Assembly: GCA_902798705.1 (NCBI GenBank)
Contig: CADBXS010000022.1
Location: forward strand, 30,544-78,893
Length of the DNA: 48,350 nucleotides
Direction: 5' to 3'
DNA from: an uncultured Bacteroidales bacterium
GTDB lineage: Bacteria > Bacteroidota > Bacteroidia > Bacteroidales > Bacteroidaceae
Below, piece after piece: positions 23,221 to 31,839 of the stretch (positions are counted from its first letter, which is position 1; every line of letters begins with the position of its first letter). Under the pieces are notes generated by a model. That model had not been told where the DNA came from. It ran no database searches and was given only the letters and a program-made list of their open reading frames with translations. A program made the position numbers and the translations under genes.

Positions 23221-24075
23221 ATGAGCAAAGACGAAGAAAACAAAGGAACACAGCGGCAAGACGGCACCATCGTCTATTCGTCGGAGACCGAAGGGAAGCG
23301 AGGCATCATCTTCCCAAGCCCTATCTTTGGTCCTATCCACAGTCGCCGACTCGGCGTGTCGCTCGGTGTGAACCTCCTGCCAGGCGATGGAAAGGTATGT
23401 TCCTTCGACTGCATCTACTGTGAATGTGGCTACAACAAGAGCTTTCCGCCTCATCAGAAGTTTCCCACTCGCACCTCCGTGCGCCAAGCCCTCCAGGCCA
23501 AGCTACAGGAAATGAAGGAGAAGGGACCAGAACCCGATGTCATCACCTTCGCCGGCAATGGCGAGCCCACCATGCACCCACGCTTTGCCGACATCATCGA
23601 CGATGTCATCCTGTTGCGCAACGAGTATTTTCCAGAAGCGAAAATCAGTGTGCTCAGCAATGCCACTCGCATTTTCCGTCAGGACGTGTTCGACGCACTC
23701 CTCAAAGTAGATAACAACATCCTCAAAATCGACACCATCAACCCTGCCTACATCCGAATGGTTGATAGACCTATCTCCACGCAGTACAACGTGGAGAAAA
23801 TCGTTTCTCGTATGGCAGAATTTCAGGGCAAGTGCATCGTGCAAACCATGTTTCTGAAGGGTACCCACAAGGGCAAGGATGTATCGAATATTTCCGATGA
23901 ATTCGTCCTTCCTTGGCTCGAAGCCATCCAGCGCATACGTCCTTCCGAAGTGATGATTTACACCATCGACCGCACCACGCCGTCACCATTCCTTGAGAAA
24001 GCCACTCCTGCCGAACTCGACAACATCGGCGACCGAGTGCAATCGCTCGGCATCCCTTGCCAAGTGTCCTACTAA
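23221..24075 (+). CDS. Radical SAM protein, COG0731 (wyosine-synthase-like) family
   Basis: 284 aa from ATG 23221, which has a purine-rich AAAAGGAAATCC upstream; an upstream in-frame start would cross the terminator region. The iron-sulfur motif is CSFDCIYC (CxxxCxxC). It is preceded by GPIHSRRLGVSLGVNLLP, typical of the COG0731 family related to tRNA-wyosine synthesis enzymes, and followed by the SAM-binding GNGEPTMHP. Bacteria do not make wyosine, so the substrate is unknown. It has no SPASM domain, so its closeness to the small peptides does not by itself make it a peptide maturase. Confidence 0.85.
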   Translation: MSKDEENKGTQRQDGTIVYSSETEGKRGIIFPSPIFGPIHSRRLGVSLGVNLLPGDGKVCSFDCIYCECGYNKSFPPHQKFPTRTSVRQALQAKLQEMKEKGPEPDVITFAGNGEPTMHPRFADIIDDVILLRNEYFPEAKISVLSNATRIFRQDVFDALLKVDNNILKIDTINPAYIRMVDRPISTQYNVEKIVSRMAEFQGKCIVQTMFLKGTHKGKDVSNISDEFVLPWLEAIQRIRPSEVMIYTIDRTTPSPFLEKATPAELDNIGDRVQSLGIPCQVSY

Positions 24076-24105
24076 TTCTACATTATTCATTTTTCATCCC
24101 CCTCC

Positions 24106-24300
24106 ATGAGCGACGGCAATTTCAACCGACAACTTCTCCCCAAGACCGACCTCTCCACTGGCTTACGTGCAGGCAAGGCACAAATGCGTGCGAAGGCTGA
24201 GCAAGCCTTCAAGGAAGTCCTTGCCGAACATTTTCCGCAAACCACAACCGAAGAGCGCGAAGCCATCCTGAAAGACTTCATGGAACGCCTGCGCAAGTAA
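24106..24300 (+). CDS. Small conserved helical protein
   Basis: 64 aa, starting MSDGNFNRQLLP, 30 bp after the radical SAM gene and probably co-transcribed. The body is amphipathic helix (RAGKAQMRAKAEQAFKEV, then EEREAILKDFMERL). No signal peptide or metal motif. Good codon use and regular composition support a real gene; the function is unknown. Confidence 0.65.
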   Translation: MSDGNFNRQLLPKTDLSTGLRAGKAQMRAKAEQAFKEVLAEHFPQTTTEEREAILKDFMERLRK

Positions 24301-24307
24301 CACACAA

Positions 24308-25270
24308 TCAATTTTCCCCTTCCCTATTTCTGAAGCTGAGCAATTCCTGCACAGCATCGTGCCCCGTGTCAACCAGCACCAAATTCAGGTTCTTGTATTT
24401 TCCTTTCTCCTCCAAATCCTCCAAGAAAGGATAGACCGGCATTTCCTCATCCCAGAAGCGTCGTCCGAAGAAAATCATTGGTGATGCCAGACCAAAACTC
24501 AGATAGTGGTTCTGCACTGCCTCCTGGAACACCTCCTGCATAGTGCCAGCACTGCCTGGCGTGAAGACGATTCCTCCGAAAGCGATAGTTAGAATGGAAT
24601 CCTCGCGAATACTGTTGTCGAAGAATTTGGCAATGTCCGTGGCAAATGGTGTGGAAGGTTCGTGGCCATAGAGCCAAGTAGGCAAACCCAAACTGCGGAA
24701 AATGTTCTGCGGAAAACGTCGCATCACCTGGAATGCCGTACGCAACCACTCCTCGTCCCTGAACGAAGGAGCCACCTTCAGCATTTCCAACGCCTCATCC
24801 ACCTCCTCCAATGTTCTTCCTGCCATCCAAGCCCCCAAGTGCGTAGCTTCCATAGCACCAGGACCGCCACCCGTCACCATCAGCGAAAAGCGTTCGGTGA
24901 GTTCCTTGCTCATCAGAACAATTTCACGATAAGTGGATTCCGTTCGCAACATCCCATGTCCCCCCATCACACCTACCACCTTCAGGCGGTCGTACTGAGC
25001 CAAGTACTTGTCGAGTGCCTTGCCTATGGCATAATCGTGCAACGAACGTCCCAGCATTTCCCGTTCTAAAGTAGCACGTTTTCCCATGCTCAGATAGTAT
25101 TCATACACCTTCTGGTCGTAGCACTCACCAATAGGCACGGAATCGTTATTCAACAAGCGCTCATATAGAGAACTGGCTGTATAGAGACCTTGAGGCGTCA
25201 CATTGTAAGGAACAGCCATGAAATACTCTGCCAACTTGGCCAAAACATCGAATGTTGGAACAGTAATCAT
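24308..25270 (-). CDS. LOG family (Rossmann-fold nucleotide-binding) protein
   Basis: 320 aa. The LOG signatures are visible as VTGGGPGAMEATHLGAW and FTPGSAGTMQEVFQ, the latter a variant of PGGxGTxxE with Ser-Ala in place of Gly-Gly. LOG proteins include cytokinin-activating phosphoribohydrolases and nucleotide 5'-monophosphate nucleosidases. This longer form, with ~120 extra N-terminal residues, is of the Bacteroidetes type, and its substrate is not fixed. It converges with the small protein gene (8-bp gap). Confidence 0.82.
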   Translation of the reverse strand: MITVPTFDVLAKLAEYFMAVPYNVTPQGLYTASSLYERLLNNDSVPIGECYDQKVYEYYLSMGKRATLEREMLGRSLHDYAIGKALDKYLAQYDRLKVVGVMGGHGMLRTESTYREIVLMSKELTERFSLMVTGGGPGAMEATHLGAWMAGRTLEEVDEALEMLKVAPSFRDEEWLRTAFQVMRRFPQNIFRSLGLPTWLYGHEPSTPFATDIAKFFDNSIREDSILTIAFGGIVFTPGSAGTMQEVFQEAVQNHYLSFGLASPMIFFGRRFWDEEMPVYPFLEDLEEKGKYKNLNLVLVDTGHDAVQELLSFRNREGEN

Positions 25271-25304
25271 AATTATTGCGTTTTTTTCTGGTATTTTAAT
25301 AACG

Positions 25305-25958
25305 TCAGATAAGACGTACTATTTGTTGCTCCGTAGCATTAGGAAGGACGCTGCGCAGATGTGCTAAGATGCGCTGACGCGACTCCATAGGTGTACGCTC
25401 ACACACGCAAGCCTCGCGCCCATAGAGCTCTTCGGGTGTCGTAAGCAACGACCACCCCCATCCATACTCCTTTCCGTGTTTATCAGTAGGATAGACAAAA
25501 TCCTCCGTCACGATGTAGCACCCCATCTGCAAGCGCGTGATGTAGGCATCGAAACGACTCCGCATGTTCGGTCCCGTGAATCCACAGGCAGCACGCAGTT
25601 CACGAGTGATAAGACTCCCATGCATCTGAAGCACATTGAGAATCGTGTCCTCAATACTCCCTTCGGCAGGCTTTGGACTCACACTGCGACGATAGTTGAA
25701 GAAATCGGGCCACCACTCATTGCTGATAAATCCCGCTTTCTTCCTGAAGAACTTGCCATACATGCAACCGCCATCTGTCACCACCTGTCCTTTCCATTTC
25801 CACAAGGGCCAGTCCCATCCACCATCAGGCAAGACAACATAACGGCAATCCTCATCCACCACATCCTCAGCCGAAAAACCACGGATGCCACTATCCAACA
25901 GAGGCAAGAATCCCACCTCATGAACATATTTGATTAGTTGTGCGCAGGAATATATCAT
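25305..25958 (-). CDS. Winged-helix protein, possibly AlkZ-related
   Basis: 217 aa. A Trp-rich N-terminal half (DGGWDWPLWKWKG, EWWPDFFNY) is followed by a winged-helix-like segment (ILNVLQMHGSLITRELRAACG, then MRSRFDAYITRLQMGCYIV). The C-terminus is helical. The pattern recalls AlkZ-type (HTH_42) DNA glycosylase-related proteins but at about half the usual length, so that name is tentative. Its promoter is likely the TATCTTTG box at 26011-26018 on the minus strand. Confidence 0.65.
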   Translation of the reverse strand: MIYSCAQLIKYVHEVGFLPLLDSGIRGFSAEDVVDEDCRYVVLPDGGWDWPLWKWKGQVVTDGGCMYGKFFRKKAGFISNEWWPDFFNYRRSVSPKPAEGSIEDTILNVLQMHGSLITRELRAACGFTGPNMRSRFDAYITRLQMGCYIVTEDFVYPTDKHGKEYGWGWSLLTTPEELYGREACVCERTPMESRQRILAHLRSVLPNATEQQIVRLI

Positions 25959-26010
25959 TTTATCACAAATAACTGTTTTTCTTTTTTCATCGAATTCAAT
26001 TCAACGCTGA

Positions 26011-26018
26011 CAAAGATA
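26011..26018 (-). promoter_or_regulatory. Promoter -7 box (TATCTTTG) of the winged-helix gene
   Basis: CAAAGATA on the plus strand, i.e. TATCTTTG on the minus strand, 53 bp upstream of the start at 25958. Confidence 0.55.
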
Positions 26019-26090
26019 CTGATTTTTTCTATTAGACAGATGATTTTTACAAAGTTTGTTGTTGAATTCGCATGAAGATTATCAAAACCC

Positions 26091-26332
26091 ATTCTCCGGA
26101 TTTCGAGAACTTCTTCTTTGATTTCTCTGAAACGATCCTTTGGATTTACTGAAACAGCGAGGGCTCGACATTAACCCCGCGAAGGTTCGGCAGAACGATG
26201 GCGAAGGCTCGGCAGAACGATGGCGAAGGTTCGGGCAACTAGTTGAAACAAAGGAATGGGTCAGTTAAGACGAAAAAATGAGTCAGTTAAGGCGAAAGAT
26301 TGTTTCAGTTAAACCGAAGAGATGTTTCAAGA
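26091..26332. repeat. 22-bp-period intergenic array, copy 2 (11 units)
   Basis: Eleven consecutive 22-bp units. Three left units carry TTTGGATTTACTGAAAC-like words (26091-26156). Four central units begin GCGAAGGTTCGG or GCGAGGGCTCG (26157-26244); the 26179 and 26201 units differ by one base. Four right units end GTCAGTT/TTTCAGTT (26245-26332). The right unit read in reverse (ACTGAAACAATCTTTCGCC) matches the left word. It fills the 406-bp gap between the winged-helix gene and murI, ending 33 bp from the murI stop. Confidence 0.8.
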
Positions 26333-26364
26333 AAAGTGAAGATGTGGGGCAAACAAAACGAGGG

Positions 26365-27183
26365 TTAGAGCGTGACGTGCTCCACTTCGATTTGCTGGCT
26401 GAGGAAAATGCTTGCTGACTCGCTGAATTTTGTTGGAGACTCGGTGGTGTAGTAATGGCAAGTGCCGCCTTGCGACAGGCGTTGCTGCATTTCGGGATGA
26501 CGGAAAAGATAGTTCTCAAGACTGGCTGCGATGTACTTGCCTTGAGGAATGACGGTGACACCTGCGGGGATGTAGAGCATGATTTTGTCGAGGAGCAAAG
26601 GATAGTGGGTACAACCCAAAATGACGGTGTCGATGAGTGGGTCTTTTGCCATGAGCTTGTCGATGCTGTCCTTCACGAAATAATCGGCACCAGGTTTGTC
26701 AAATTCGCCGTTTTCAACGAGAGAAACCCACATCGGACAGGCCAGTCCTGTGACGCTGAAACCTGGGTGAAGTTTCTCGATTTCGAGCTTGTAGCTTTCG
26801 CTCTTGATGGTGCCTTCCGTAGCGAGCACACCGATGTGGTGATTACGCGAAATGTCGCCCACCACTTCGGCTGTGGGAATGATGACGCCAAGCACACGGC
26901 GGTCGGGGGCATTGTCGGGCAAATAGTATTGCTGGATGGAACGCAGTGCCTTGGCAGAGGCTGTGTTGCATCCGAGGATGATGAGTGGGCAACCCATCTC
27001 GAAAAGCTTTTTCACGGCTTGCAGCGTGAATTCATAGACCACATCGAAAGAACGTGTTCCGTATGGAGCACGCGCATTGTCGCCCAAATAAATGTAATCG
27101 TATTGGGGAAGGCGTGAGCGGATACCGTCGAGGATGGTCAGTCCGCCATAACCGGAATCGAATATGCCAATGGGAGAAGACAT
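26365..27183 (-). CDS. murI: Glutamate racemase
   Basis: 272 aa, the usual length. It makes D-glutamate from L-glutamate for peptidoglycan in the cytoplasm. The two catalytic cysteines are in GCNTASA (~75) and GCTHYPLL (~187), and the N-terminal FDSGYGGLTI holds the catalytic Asp/Ser. In Bacteroidetes murI often follows ompH-like genes, and the same order (ompH then murI on the minus strand, 90 bp apart) is seen here. The intervening 90 bp holds short repeats. Confidence 0.95.
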   Translation of the reverse strand: MSSPIGIFDSGYGGLTILDGIRSRLPQYDYIYLGDNARAPYGTRSFDVVYEFTLQAVKKLFEMGCPLIILGCNTASAKALRSIQQYYLPDNAPDRRVLGVIIPTAEVVGDISRNHHIGVLATEGTIKSESYKLEIEKLHPGFSVTGLACPMWVSLVENGEFDKPGADYFVKDSIDKLMAKDPLIDTVILGCTHYPLLLDKIMLYIPAGVTVIPQGKYIAASLENYLFRHPEMQQRLSQGGTCHYYTTESPTKFSESASIFLSQQIEVEHVTL

Positions 27184-27190
27184 CTGAGAG

Positions 27191-27276
27191 AGAAGTGAAT
27201 CAGGGATTTAAAGGATTTAAAAGGATTTTTTTAAGTGAAACTTCGTTAAACGTTAAACGCTAAACGTTAAACGTTA
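27191..27276. repeat. GGATTTAAA repeat followed by a CGTTAAA heptamer array
   Basis: First TCAGGGATTTAAAGGATTT-type sequence (a third copy of the 13519-13656 repeat), then CGTTAAA at a strict 7-bp period four and a half times (27244-27276). The array reaches into the stop codon of the ompH-like gene. Confidence 0.75.
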
Positions 27277-27822
27277 TTTCAGCACATCAATGATATAAGC
27301 AGACACATCTTCGCCTTGGTCACCATTGATGAAAGGGTACGCCTTGTTGTCGGTATTGAGAATGTAAGCATAGCCTCGCTCCATGCCCACCTTATAGATA
27401 GCATCGTCGAGTTTCTTATAAAGGGGAGCCATTACTTCCTCTTCCGAAGCCTGAAGAAGTTGCTTGGCTTCCTGCTTGAACTTCATGCTTTGTTCCATCA
27501 GCTGTTGCAGTTCTTTCTGTCGCTTCAGCAGGATGTTCTCGGGAAAGGTCTGTTGCCCTTCCACGTACTCAGCAAACTGCTTGGAGAATTGTTCTTCGTT
27601 GCGCTTCAGTTCCTTTTCATACACATTGCGCAGGTCGGCAATTTTCTTCTGAGCAATTTCATAGCCAGGACAATTGCGCAGCATGTCGGTATAGCTGAAA
27701 TAGCCGAAACGCATGTATTCGCGCACCACATGCGTTTCAGAAGAATCGGTATTCGTACTTTGTGCCCAGGCACTCAACGATGCACAAAGAGCCAACAATG
27801 TAGCAAAAAGTAACTTTTTCAT
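27274..27822 (-). CDS. OmpH/Skp family periplasmic chaperone
   Basis: 182 aa with signal peptide (MKKLLFATLLALCASLSAWA-Q). Central long amphipathic helices form the coiled-coil tentacles of Skp (residues ~60-140, rich in Glu/Lys/Gln). A C-terminal strand pair follows (YAYILNTDNKAYPFI). Skp-type chaperones escort outer-membrane proteins to the BAM complex. Its partner bamA is not in the window. A likely -7 box TAACTTTG lies at 27857-27864 on the minus strand. Confidence 0.85.
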   Translation of the reverse strand: MKKLLFATLLALCASLSAWAQSTNTDSSETHVVREYMRFGYFSYTDMLRNCPGYEIAQKKIADLRNVYEKELKRNEEQFSKQFAEYVEGQQTFPENILLKRQKELQQLMEQSMKFKQEAKQLLQASEEEVMAPLYKKLDDAIYKVGMERGYAYILNTDNKAYPFINGDQGEDVSAYIIDVLK

Positions 27823-27856
27823 AAATGTTTGCTTTGTTGAGTTGATTATTTGCTTG

Positions 27857-27864
27857 CAAAGTTA
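27857..27864 (-). promoter_or_regulatory. Promoter -7 box of the ompH-like gene
   Basis: CAAAGTTA on the plus strand (TAACTTTG on the minus strand), 35 bp before the start. No clear -33 element. Confidence 0.55.
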
Positions 27865-27915
27865 CGCATTTTTTCCCTCTGACGAAATTATGACAACATT
27901 TTTCAACGCTTTTTC

Positions 27916-27946
27916 TTGTCGGTTTGGTTAAAAAAAATTATTTTTG
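27916..27946 (+). promoter_or_regulatory. Promoter of the sdhCAB operon, with long leader
   Basis: TTG (27916-27918), 20 bp, TATTTTTG (27939-27946). The implied leader is about 137 nt and contains AATCC...GGATTTTTT (about 28009-28033), a weak terminator-like hairpin that could allow attenuation. Only the boxes are seen directly. Confidence 0.6.
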
Positions 27947-28089
27947 CAAAGTTATAGTTGTGTGTCCCCGTGTTTTCATGGGTGAATGCACAGCATGGCC
28001 ATCAACTAATCCTAACGTTTTGAGGGATTTTTTCGCGAGAAATCAAGAATAAAAAATCTTATATTAATTTATTAAACAAATCAATTTTT

Positions 28090-28842
28090 ATGTGGTTATG
28101 TAACTCTTCAATCGGAAGAAAAGTAGTGATGTCGGTAACCGGCATGGCTCTGATTCTCTTCCTGACGTTTCATGGATGCATGAACGTTGTGGCTCTCTTC
28201 TCAGCCAAAGGGTACAACATGATTTGTGAATTCCTCGGTGCCAACTGGTATGCTGTGGTAGCAACCATCGGTTTGGCTGCCTTGGCATTGATTCACATCG
28301 TGTACGCTTTCTGGCTGACAATCCAAAACCGTAAGGCTCGTGGCAACAACCGCTACGAAGTGACAGAAAAGCCTGGCAAGGTGGAATGGGCTTCTCAGAA
28401 CATGCTCGTTCTGGGTATCATCATTCTGTTGGGTATTCTGCTGCACCTTTTCAATTTCTGGTACAACATGATGTTTGCGGAGCTCTTCCCAAGCATTCAC
28501 TACGACTCAGCTCCTGCTGACGGTTTTGGCAAGATTGTCAACACGTTCACTAATCCTGTCTATGTAGTGCTCTACATCATCTGGATTATTGCACTTTGGT
28601 TCCACCTCGTTCATGGTTTCTGGTCGGCAATTCAGACCATTGGCTGGAGCGGACACATCTGGTTCAATCGCTGGCGCGTCATCGGCATCATCTACGTGAC
28701 TCTGCTGATGCTCATGTTCCTTGCAGTTATTATAGGTTTTGCAACAGGCCTGGCTCCATCGCTCCAAGATGCTTGTGGCGGTGCTTGCTGTGGTGGTGCT
28801 GAAGAAATGTGTGGCGGAATGCCTGAATGTGCTGGTCACTAA
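28090..28842 (+). CDS. sdhC: Succinate dehydrogenase/fumarate reductase cytochrome b subunit
   Basis: 250 aa, five membrane helices (about residues 10-35, 52-75, 98-120, 150-172 and 190-218), as in the B. subtilis-type diheme subunit that anchors the complex and exchanges electrons with quinone. Conserved His residues lie in the helices (FHGCMNV, IHIVYAF, LHLFNFW, HLVHGFW). An odd feature is a Cys-rich tail (DACGGACCGGAEEMCGG...), five Cys in the last 24 residues, not part of the usual subunit. It is first in the operon; sdhA follows after 34 bp. In anaerobic Bacteroidales the complex runs mainly as fumarate reductase. Confidence 0.92.
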   Translation: MWLCNSSIGRKVVMSVTGMALILFLTFHGCMNVVALFSAKGYNMICEFLGANWYAVVATIGLAALALIHIVYAFWLTIQNRKARGNNRYEVTEKPGKVEWASQNMLVLGIIILLGILLHLFNFWYNMMFAELFPSIHYDSAPADGFGKIVNTFTNPVYVVLYIIWIIALWFHLVHGFWSAIQTIGWSGHIWFNRWRVIGIIYVTLLMLMFLAVIIGFATGLAPSLQDACGGACCGGAEEMCGGMPECAGH

Positions 28843-28876
28843 TTTTTACTAATCTTTTTAAAATGTAATCTCTACT

Positions 28877-30856
28877 ATGGTAAAAATAGATTCAAAAATA
28901 CCTGAGGGACCAGTTGCTGAGAAATGGACCAACTATAAGGCTCACCAGCGCTTGGTTAACCCAAAGAACAAGCTGAAGCTCGACGTGATTGTCGTTGGTA
29001 CTGGTCTTGCCGGTGCTTCTGCTGCAGCTTCTCTCGGCGAAATGGGCTTCAACGTGCTCAACTTCTGCATCCAGGACTCTCCTCGCCGTGCTCACTCCAT
29101 CGCTGCTCAGGGCGGTATCAATGCTGCCAAGAACTACCAGAACGATGGTGACTCTGTTTATCGTCTTTTCTACGACACTGTGAAGGGTGGTGACTACCGT
29201 GCTCGCGAAGCCAACGTTTATCGCCTTGCGGAAGTGTCGAACAATATCATCGACCAGTGCGTTGCACAGGGCGTTCCTTTTGCTCGTGAATATGGTGGCA
29301 CACTCGCTAACCGTTCATTCGGTGGTGCTCAAGTAAGCCGTACATTCTATGCCAAAGGACAGACGGGTCAGCAGCTCCTCCTCGGTGCTTACTCTGCACT
29401 CTCTGCACAGGTGAATGCGAAGAAGGTGAAGCTCTATACTCGTTACGAAATGCTCGACGTGGTGATTATCGACGGTCGCGCTCGCGGTATCATTGCCAAG
29501 AACCTCGTAACTGGTAAGCTTGAGCGCTTCTCTGCCAATGCCGTTGTGATTGCAACTGGTGGTTACGGAAACACTTACTTCCTCTCGACGAACGCAATGG
29601 GTTGCAACGTCACAGCAGCTATGTCGTGCTACCGCAAGGGTGCTTACTTTGCAAATCCTTGCTACGTGCAGATTCACCCAACTTGTATTCCAGTTCACGG
29701 CGACAAGCAGTCGAAGCTCACACTGATGTCAGAGTCGCTTCGTAACGATGGTCGTATCTGGGTACCAAAGAAGTTGGAAGACGCCAAGAAACTGCAGGCA
29801 GGTCAAATCAAGGGTAGCGATATTCCTGAAGAGGATCGCGACTACTACTTGGAGCGCCGCTATCCTGCATTCGGTAACCTCGTGCCTCGCGACGTTGCCA
29901 GTCGTGCAGCCAAGGAGCGTTGCGACAAGGGCTTCGGTGTGAACAACACAGGTCTTGCCGTATTCCTCGATTTCTCCGAATCCATCGAGCGTTTGGGCCT
30001 CGACGTAGTGCTTCAGCGCTATGGCAACCTCTTCGACATGTATGAGGAAATCACCGACGTGAACCCAGGCGAAGTGGCTCGCGAAATCAACGGCGTGAAA
30101 TATTACAACCCAATGATGATCTTCCCTGCAATCCACTACACAATGGGTGGTATTTGGGTTGACTACGAACTCCAGACTTCCATCCCTGGACTCTTCGCTA
30201 TTGGCGAGTGCAACTTCTCCGACCACGGTGCTAACCGCCTCGGTGCCAGCGCACTCATGCAGGGTCTTGCCGACGGATATTTTGTTCTTCCTTATACCAT
30301 CCAGAACTACCTTGCCGACCAAGCTATCTGGCCTCGCATCTCTACCGATGCTCCAGAGTTCGCAGAAGTGGAGGCAGCTACAGAAAAGCGCATCCAGAAG
30401 CTCATGAACATCAAGGGCAAGCGCTCTGTTGACTCCATCCACAAGGAACTCGGTCTCATCTGCTGGGAATACATCGGCATGGGTCGTACAAAGGAAGGTC
30501 TTGAGACAGGTATCAAGAAGATTGATGCACTCCGCAAGGAATTCGACACCAACCTCTTCATCCCTGGTTCTCGCGAAGGTCTCAACATCGAGCTCGACAA
30601 GGCCATCCACCTCGACGACTTCATCACGATGGGTAAGCTCATCGCTTACGACGCCCTCAGCCGCAACGAATCATGCGGTGGTCACTTCCGCGAGGAATAT
30701 CAGACTGAGGAAGGTGAAGCTAAGCGCGACGACCAAAACTACTTCTACGTAGGTTGCTGGAAGTATCAAGGCTCCGACGATGTGGCTCCAGAACTCATCA
30801 AGGAACCACTCGAATACGAAGCTATCAAGGTTCAGACACGTAATTACAAGAATTAA
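28877..30856 (+). CDS. sdhA: Succinate dehydrogenase/fumarate reductase flavoprotein subunit
   Basis: 659 aa. FAD-binding [17 protein letters not shown] (~35-55), the covalent-FAD histidine in [11 protein letters not shown], the substrate-loop HPTCIP, and [13 protein letters not shown] near the C-terminal third of the FAD domain. Length and order match the non-classical flavoprotein of B. subtilis/Wolinella-type complexes. It lies in the cytoplasm on the membrane with SdhB and SdhC and catalyses succinate/fumarate interconversion. The start follows ATCTCTACT, 34 bp after sdhC. Confidence 0.95.
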   Translation: MVKIDSKIPEGPVAEKWTNYKAHQRLVNPKNKLKLDVIVVGTGLAGASAAASLGEMGFNVLNFCIQDSPRRAHSIAAQGGINAAKNYQNDGDSVYRLFYDTVKGGDYRAREANVYRLAEVSNNIIDQCVAQGVPFAREYGGTLANRSFGGAQVSRTFYAKGQTGQQLLLGAYSALSAQVNAKKVKLYTRYEMLDVVIIDGRARGIIAKNLVTGKLERFSANAVVIATGGYGNTYFLSTNAMGCNVTAAMSCYRKGAYFANPCYVQIHPTCIPVHGDKQSKLTLMSESLRNDGRIWVPKKLEDAKKLQAGQIKGSDIPEEDRDYYLERRYPAFGNLVPRDVASRAAKERCDKGFGVNNTGLAVFLDFSESIERLGLDVVLQRYGNLFDMYEEITDVNPGEVAREINGVKYYNPMMIFPAIHYTMGGIWVDYELQTSIPGLFAIGECNFSDHGANRLGASALMQGLADGYFVLPYTIQNYLADQAIWPRISTDAPEFAEVEAATEKRIQKLMNIKGKRSVDSIHKELGLICWEYIGMGRTKEGLETGIKKIDALRKEFDTNLFIPGSREGLNIELDKAIHLDDFITMGKLIAYDALSRNESCGGHFREEYQTEEGEAKRDDQNYFYVGCWKYQGSDDVAPELIKEPLEYEAIKVQTRNYKN

Positions 30857-30869
30857 TAAAAAGTTTTTT

Positions 30870-30958
30870 AAAGTTTAAAGTTTAAAGTTTAACGAAGTTA
30901 CACTTCTCAGCTAAAACTCAAAAACTCAAAAACTTAAAAACTCAAAAACTTAAAAAAC
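30870..30958. repeat. AAAGTTT heptamer and AAAACTCA octamer arrays in the sdhA-sdhB gap
   Basis: AAAGTTT three times at a 7-bp period (30870-30890), then AAAACTCA/AAAACTTA five times at an 8-bp period (30913-30952). The second array runs to within six bases of the sdhB start codon and so covers its ribosome-binding region. Confidence 0.8.
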
Positions 30959-31717
30959 ATGGACAAGAATATATCATTCACCATTAAATATTGGAAGCAG
31001 AATGGTCCTAAGGACAAGGGTCACTTCGAAAGCCGTCAGATGAAGGATATCCCTGGCGACACTTCCTTCCTCGAAATGCTCGACATCCTCAACGAGGAGC
31101 TCGTTGAAGAAGGCAAGGAGCCTTTCGTCTTCGACCACGACTGCCGCGAGGGTATTTGCGGTATGTGCTCGCTCTACATCAACGGTACTCCACACGGCAA
31201 GACCGAGCGCGGTGCTACCACTTGTCAGCTCTACATGCGCCGCTTCAAGGATGGCGACGTGATTACTGTGGAACCTTGGCGCTCAGCAGGTTTCCCTGTT
31301 ATTAAGGACTGTATGGTTGACCGCACAGCATTCGACAAGATTATGCAGGCAGGTGGTTATGTATCTGTTCGCACAGGTGCACCTCAGGATGCCAACGCCA
31401 TCCTCATTCCTAAGCAGGATGCCGACGAGGCTATGGACTGCGCCAGCTGCATCGGTTGCGGTGCTTGCGTAGCAGCCTGCAAGAACGGTTCGGCTATGCT
31501 CTTCGTGAGCTCGAAGGTCAGCCAGCTCGCTCTCCTTCCTCAAGGCAAACCAGAAGCAGCTAAGCGTGCGAAGGCCATGGTGGCAAAGATGGACGAACTC
31601 GGCTTTGGCAACTGCACCAACACTCGTGCTTGCGAAGCTGTGTGCCCTAAGTGCGAAACCATCGCCAACATCGCTCGCCTCAACCGTGAATTCATTTGGG
31701 CTAAGCTCAAGGACTAA
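30959..31717 (+). CDS. sdhB: Succinate dehydrogenase/fumarate reductase iron-sulfur subunit
   Basis: 252 aa. The [2Fe-2S] ligands are in [10 protein letters not shown] with a further Cys in TTCQLYMR. The [4Fe-4S] and [3Fe-4S] ligands are in [17 protein letters not shown] and [15 protein letters not shown]. It passes electrons between the flavoprotein and the cytochrome b subunit. It is separated from sdhA by 102 bp that hold two simple repeat arrays instead of a normal leader. A clear terminator follows at 31729. Confidence 0.95.
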   Translation: MDKNISFTIKYWKQNGPKDKGHFESRQMKDIPGDTSFLEMLDILNEELVEEGKEPFVFDHDCREGICGMCSLYINGTPHGKTERGATTCQLYMRRFKDGDVITVEPWRSAGFPVIKDCMVDRTAFDKIMQAGGYVSVRTGAPQDANAILIPKQDADEAMDCASCIGCGACVAACKNGSAMLFVSSKVSQLALLPQGKPEAAKRAKAMVAKMDELGFGNCTNTRACEAVCPKCETIANIARLNREFIWAKLKD

Positions 31718-31728
31718 CACCTACATAC

Positions 31729-31765
31729 AAAGAACAGGTAGCCCGCAATGGGTTGCCTGTTCTTT
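31729..31765 (+). terminator. Terminator of the sdhCAB operon
   Basis: AAGAACAGGTAGCCC-GCAAT-GGGTTGCCTGTTCTT followed by TCTTTAT; 15-bp stem with two imperfect pairs, 11 bp after the stop codon. Confidence 0.8.
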
Positions 31766-31839
31766 CTTTATCATCCGATGATCCTATTACACCTTTTCAA
31801 CCTTATCTTTTTTTTTAACCTAACTAAACACCATTAACT

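Noticed and set aside
23221-24075. Radical SAM gene as a maturase for the small peptides
   Set aside because: It belongs to the COG0731 wyosine-synthase-like family, lacks a SPASM domain, and is separated from the peptides by another gene and a terminator.
26091-26332. CRISPR array
   Set aside because: There is no invariant repeat alternating with unique spacers; the period is 22 bp with drifting words, and no cas gene is in the window.
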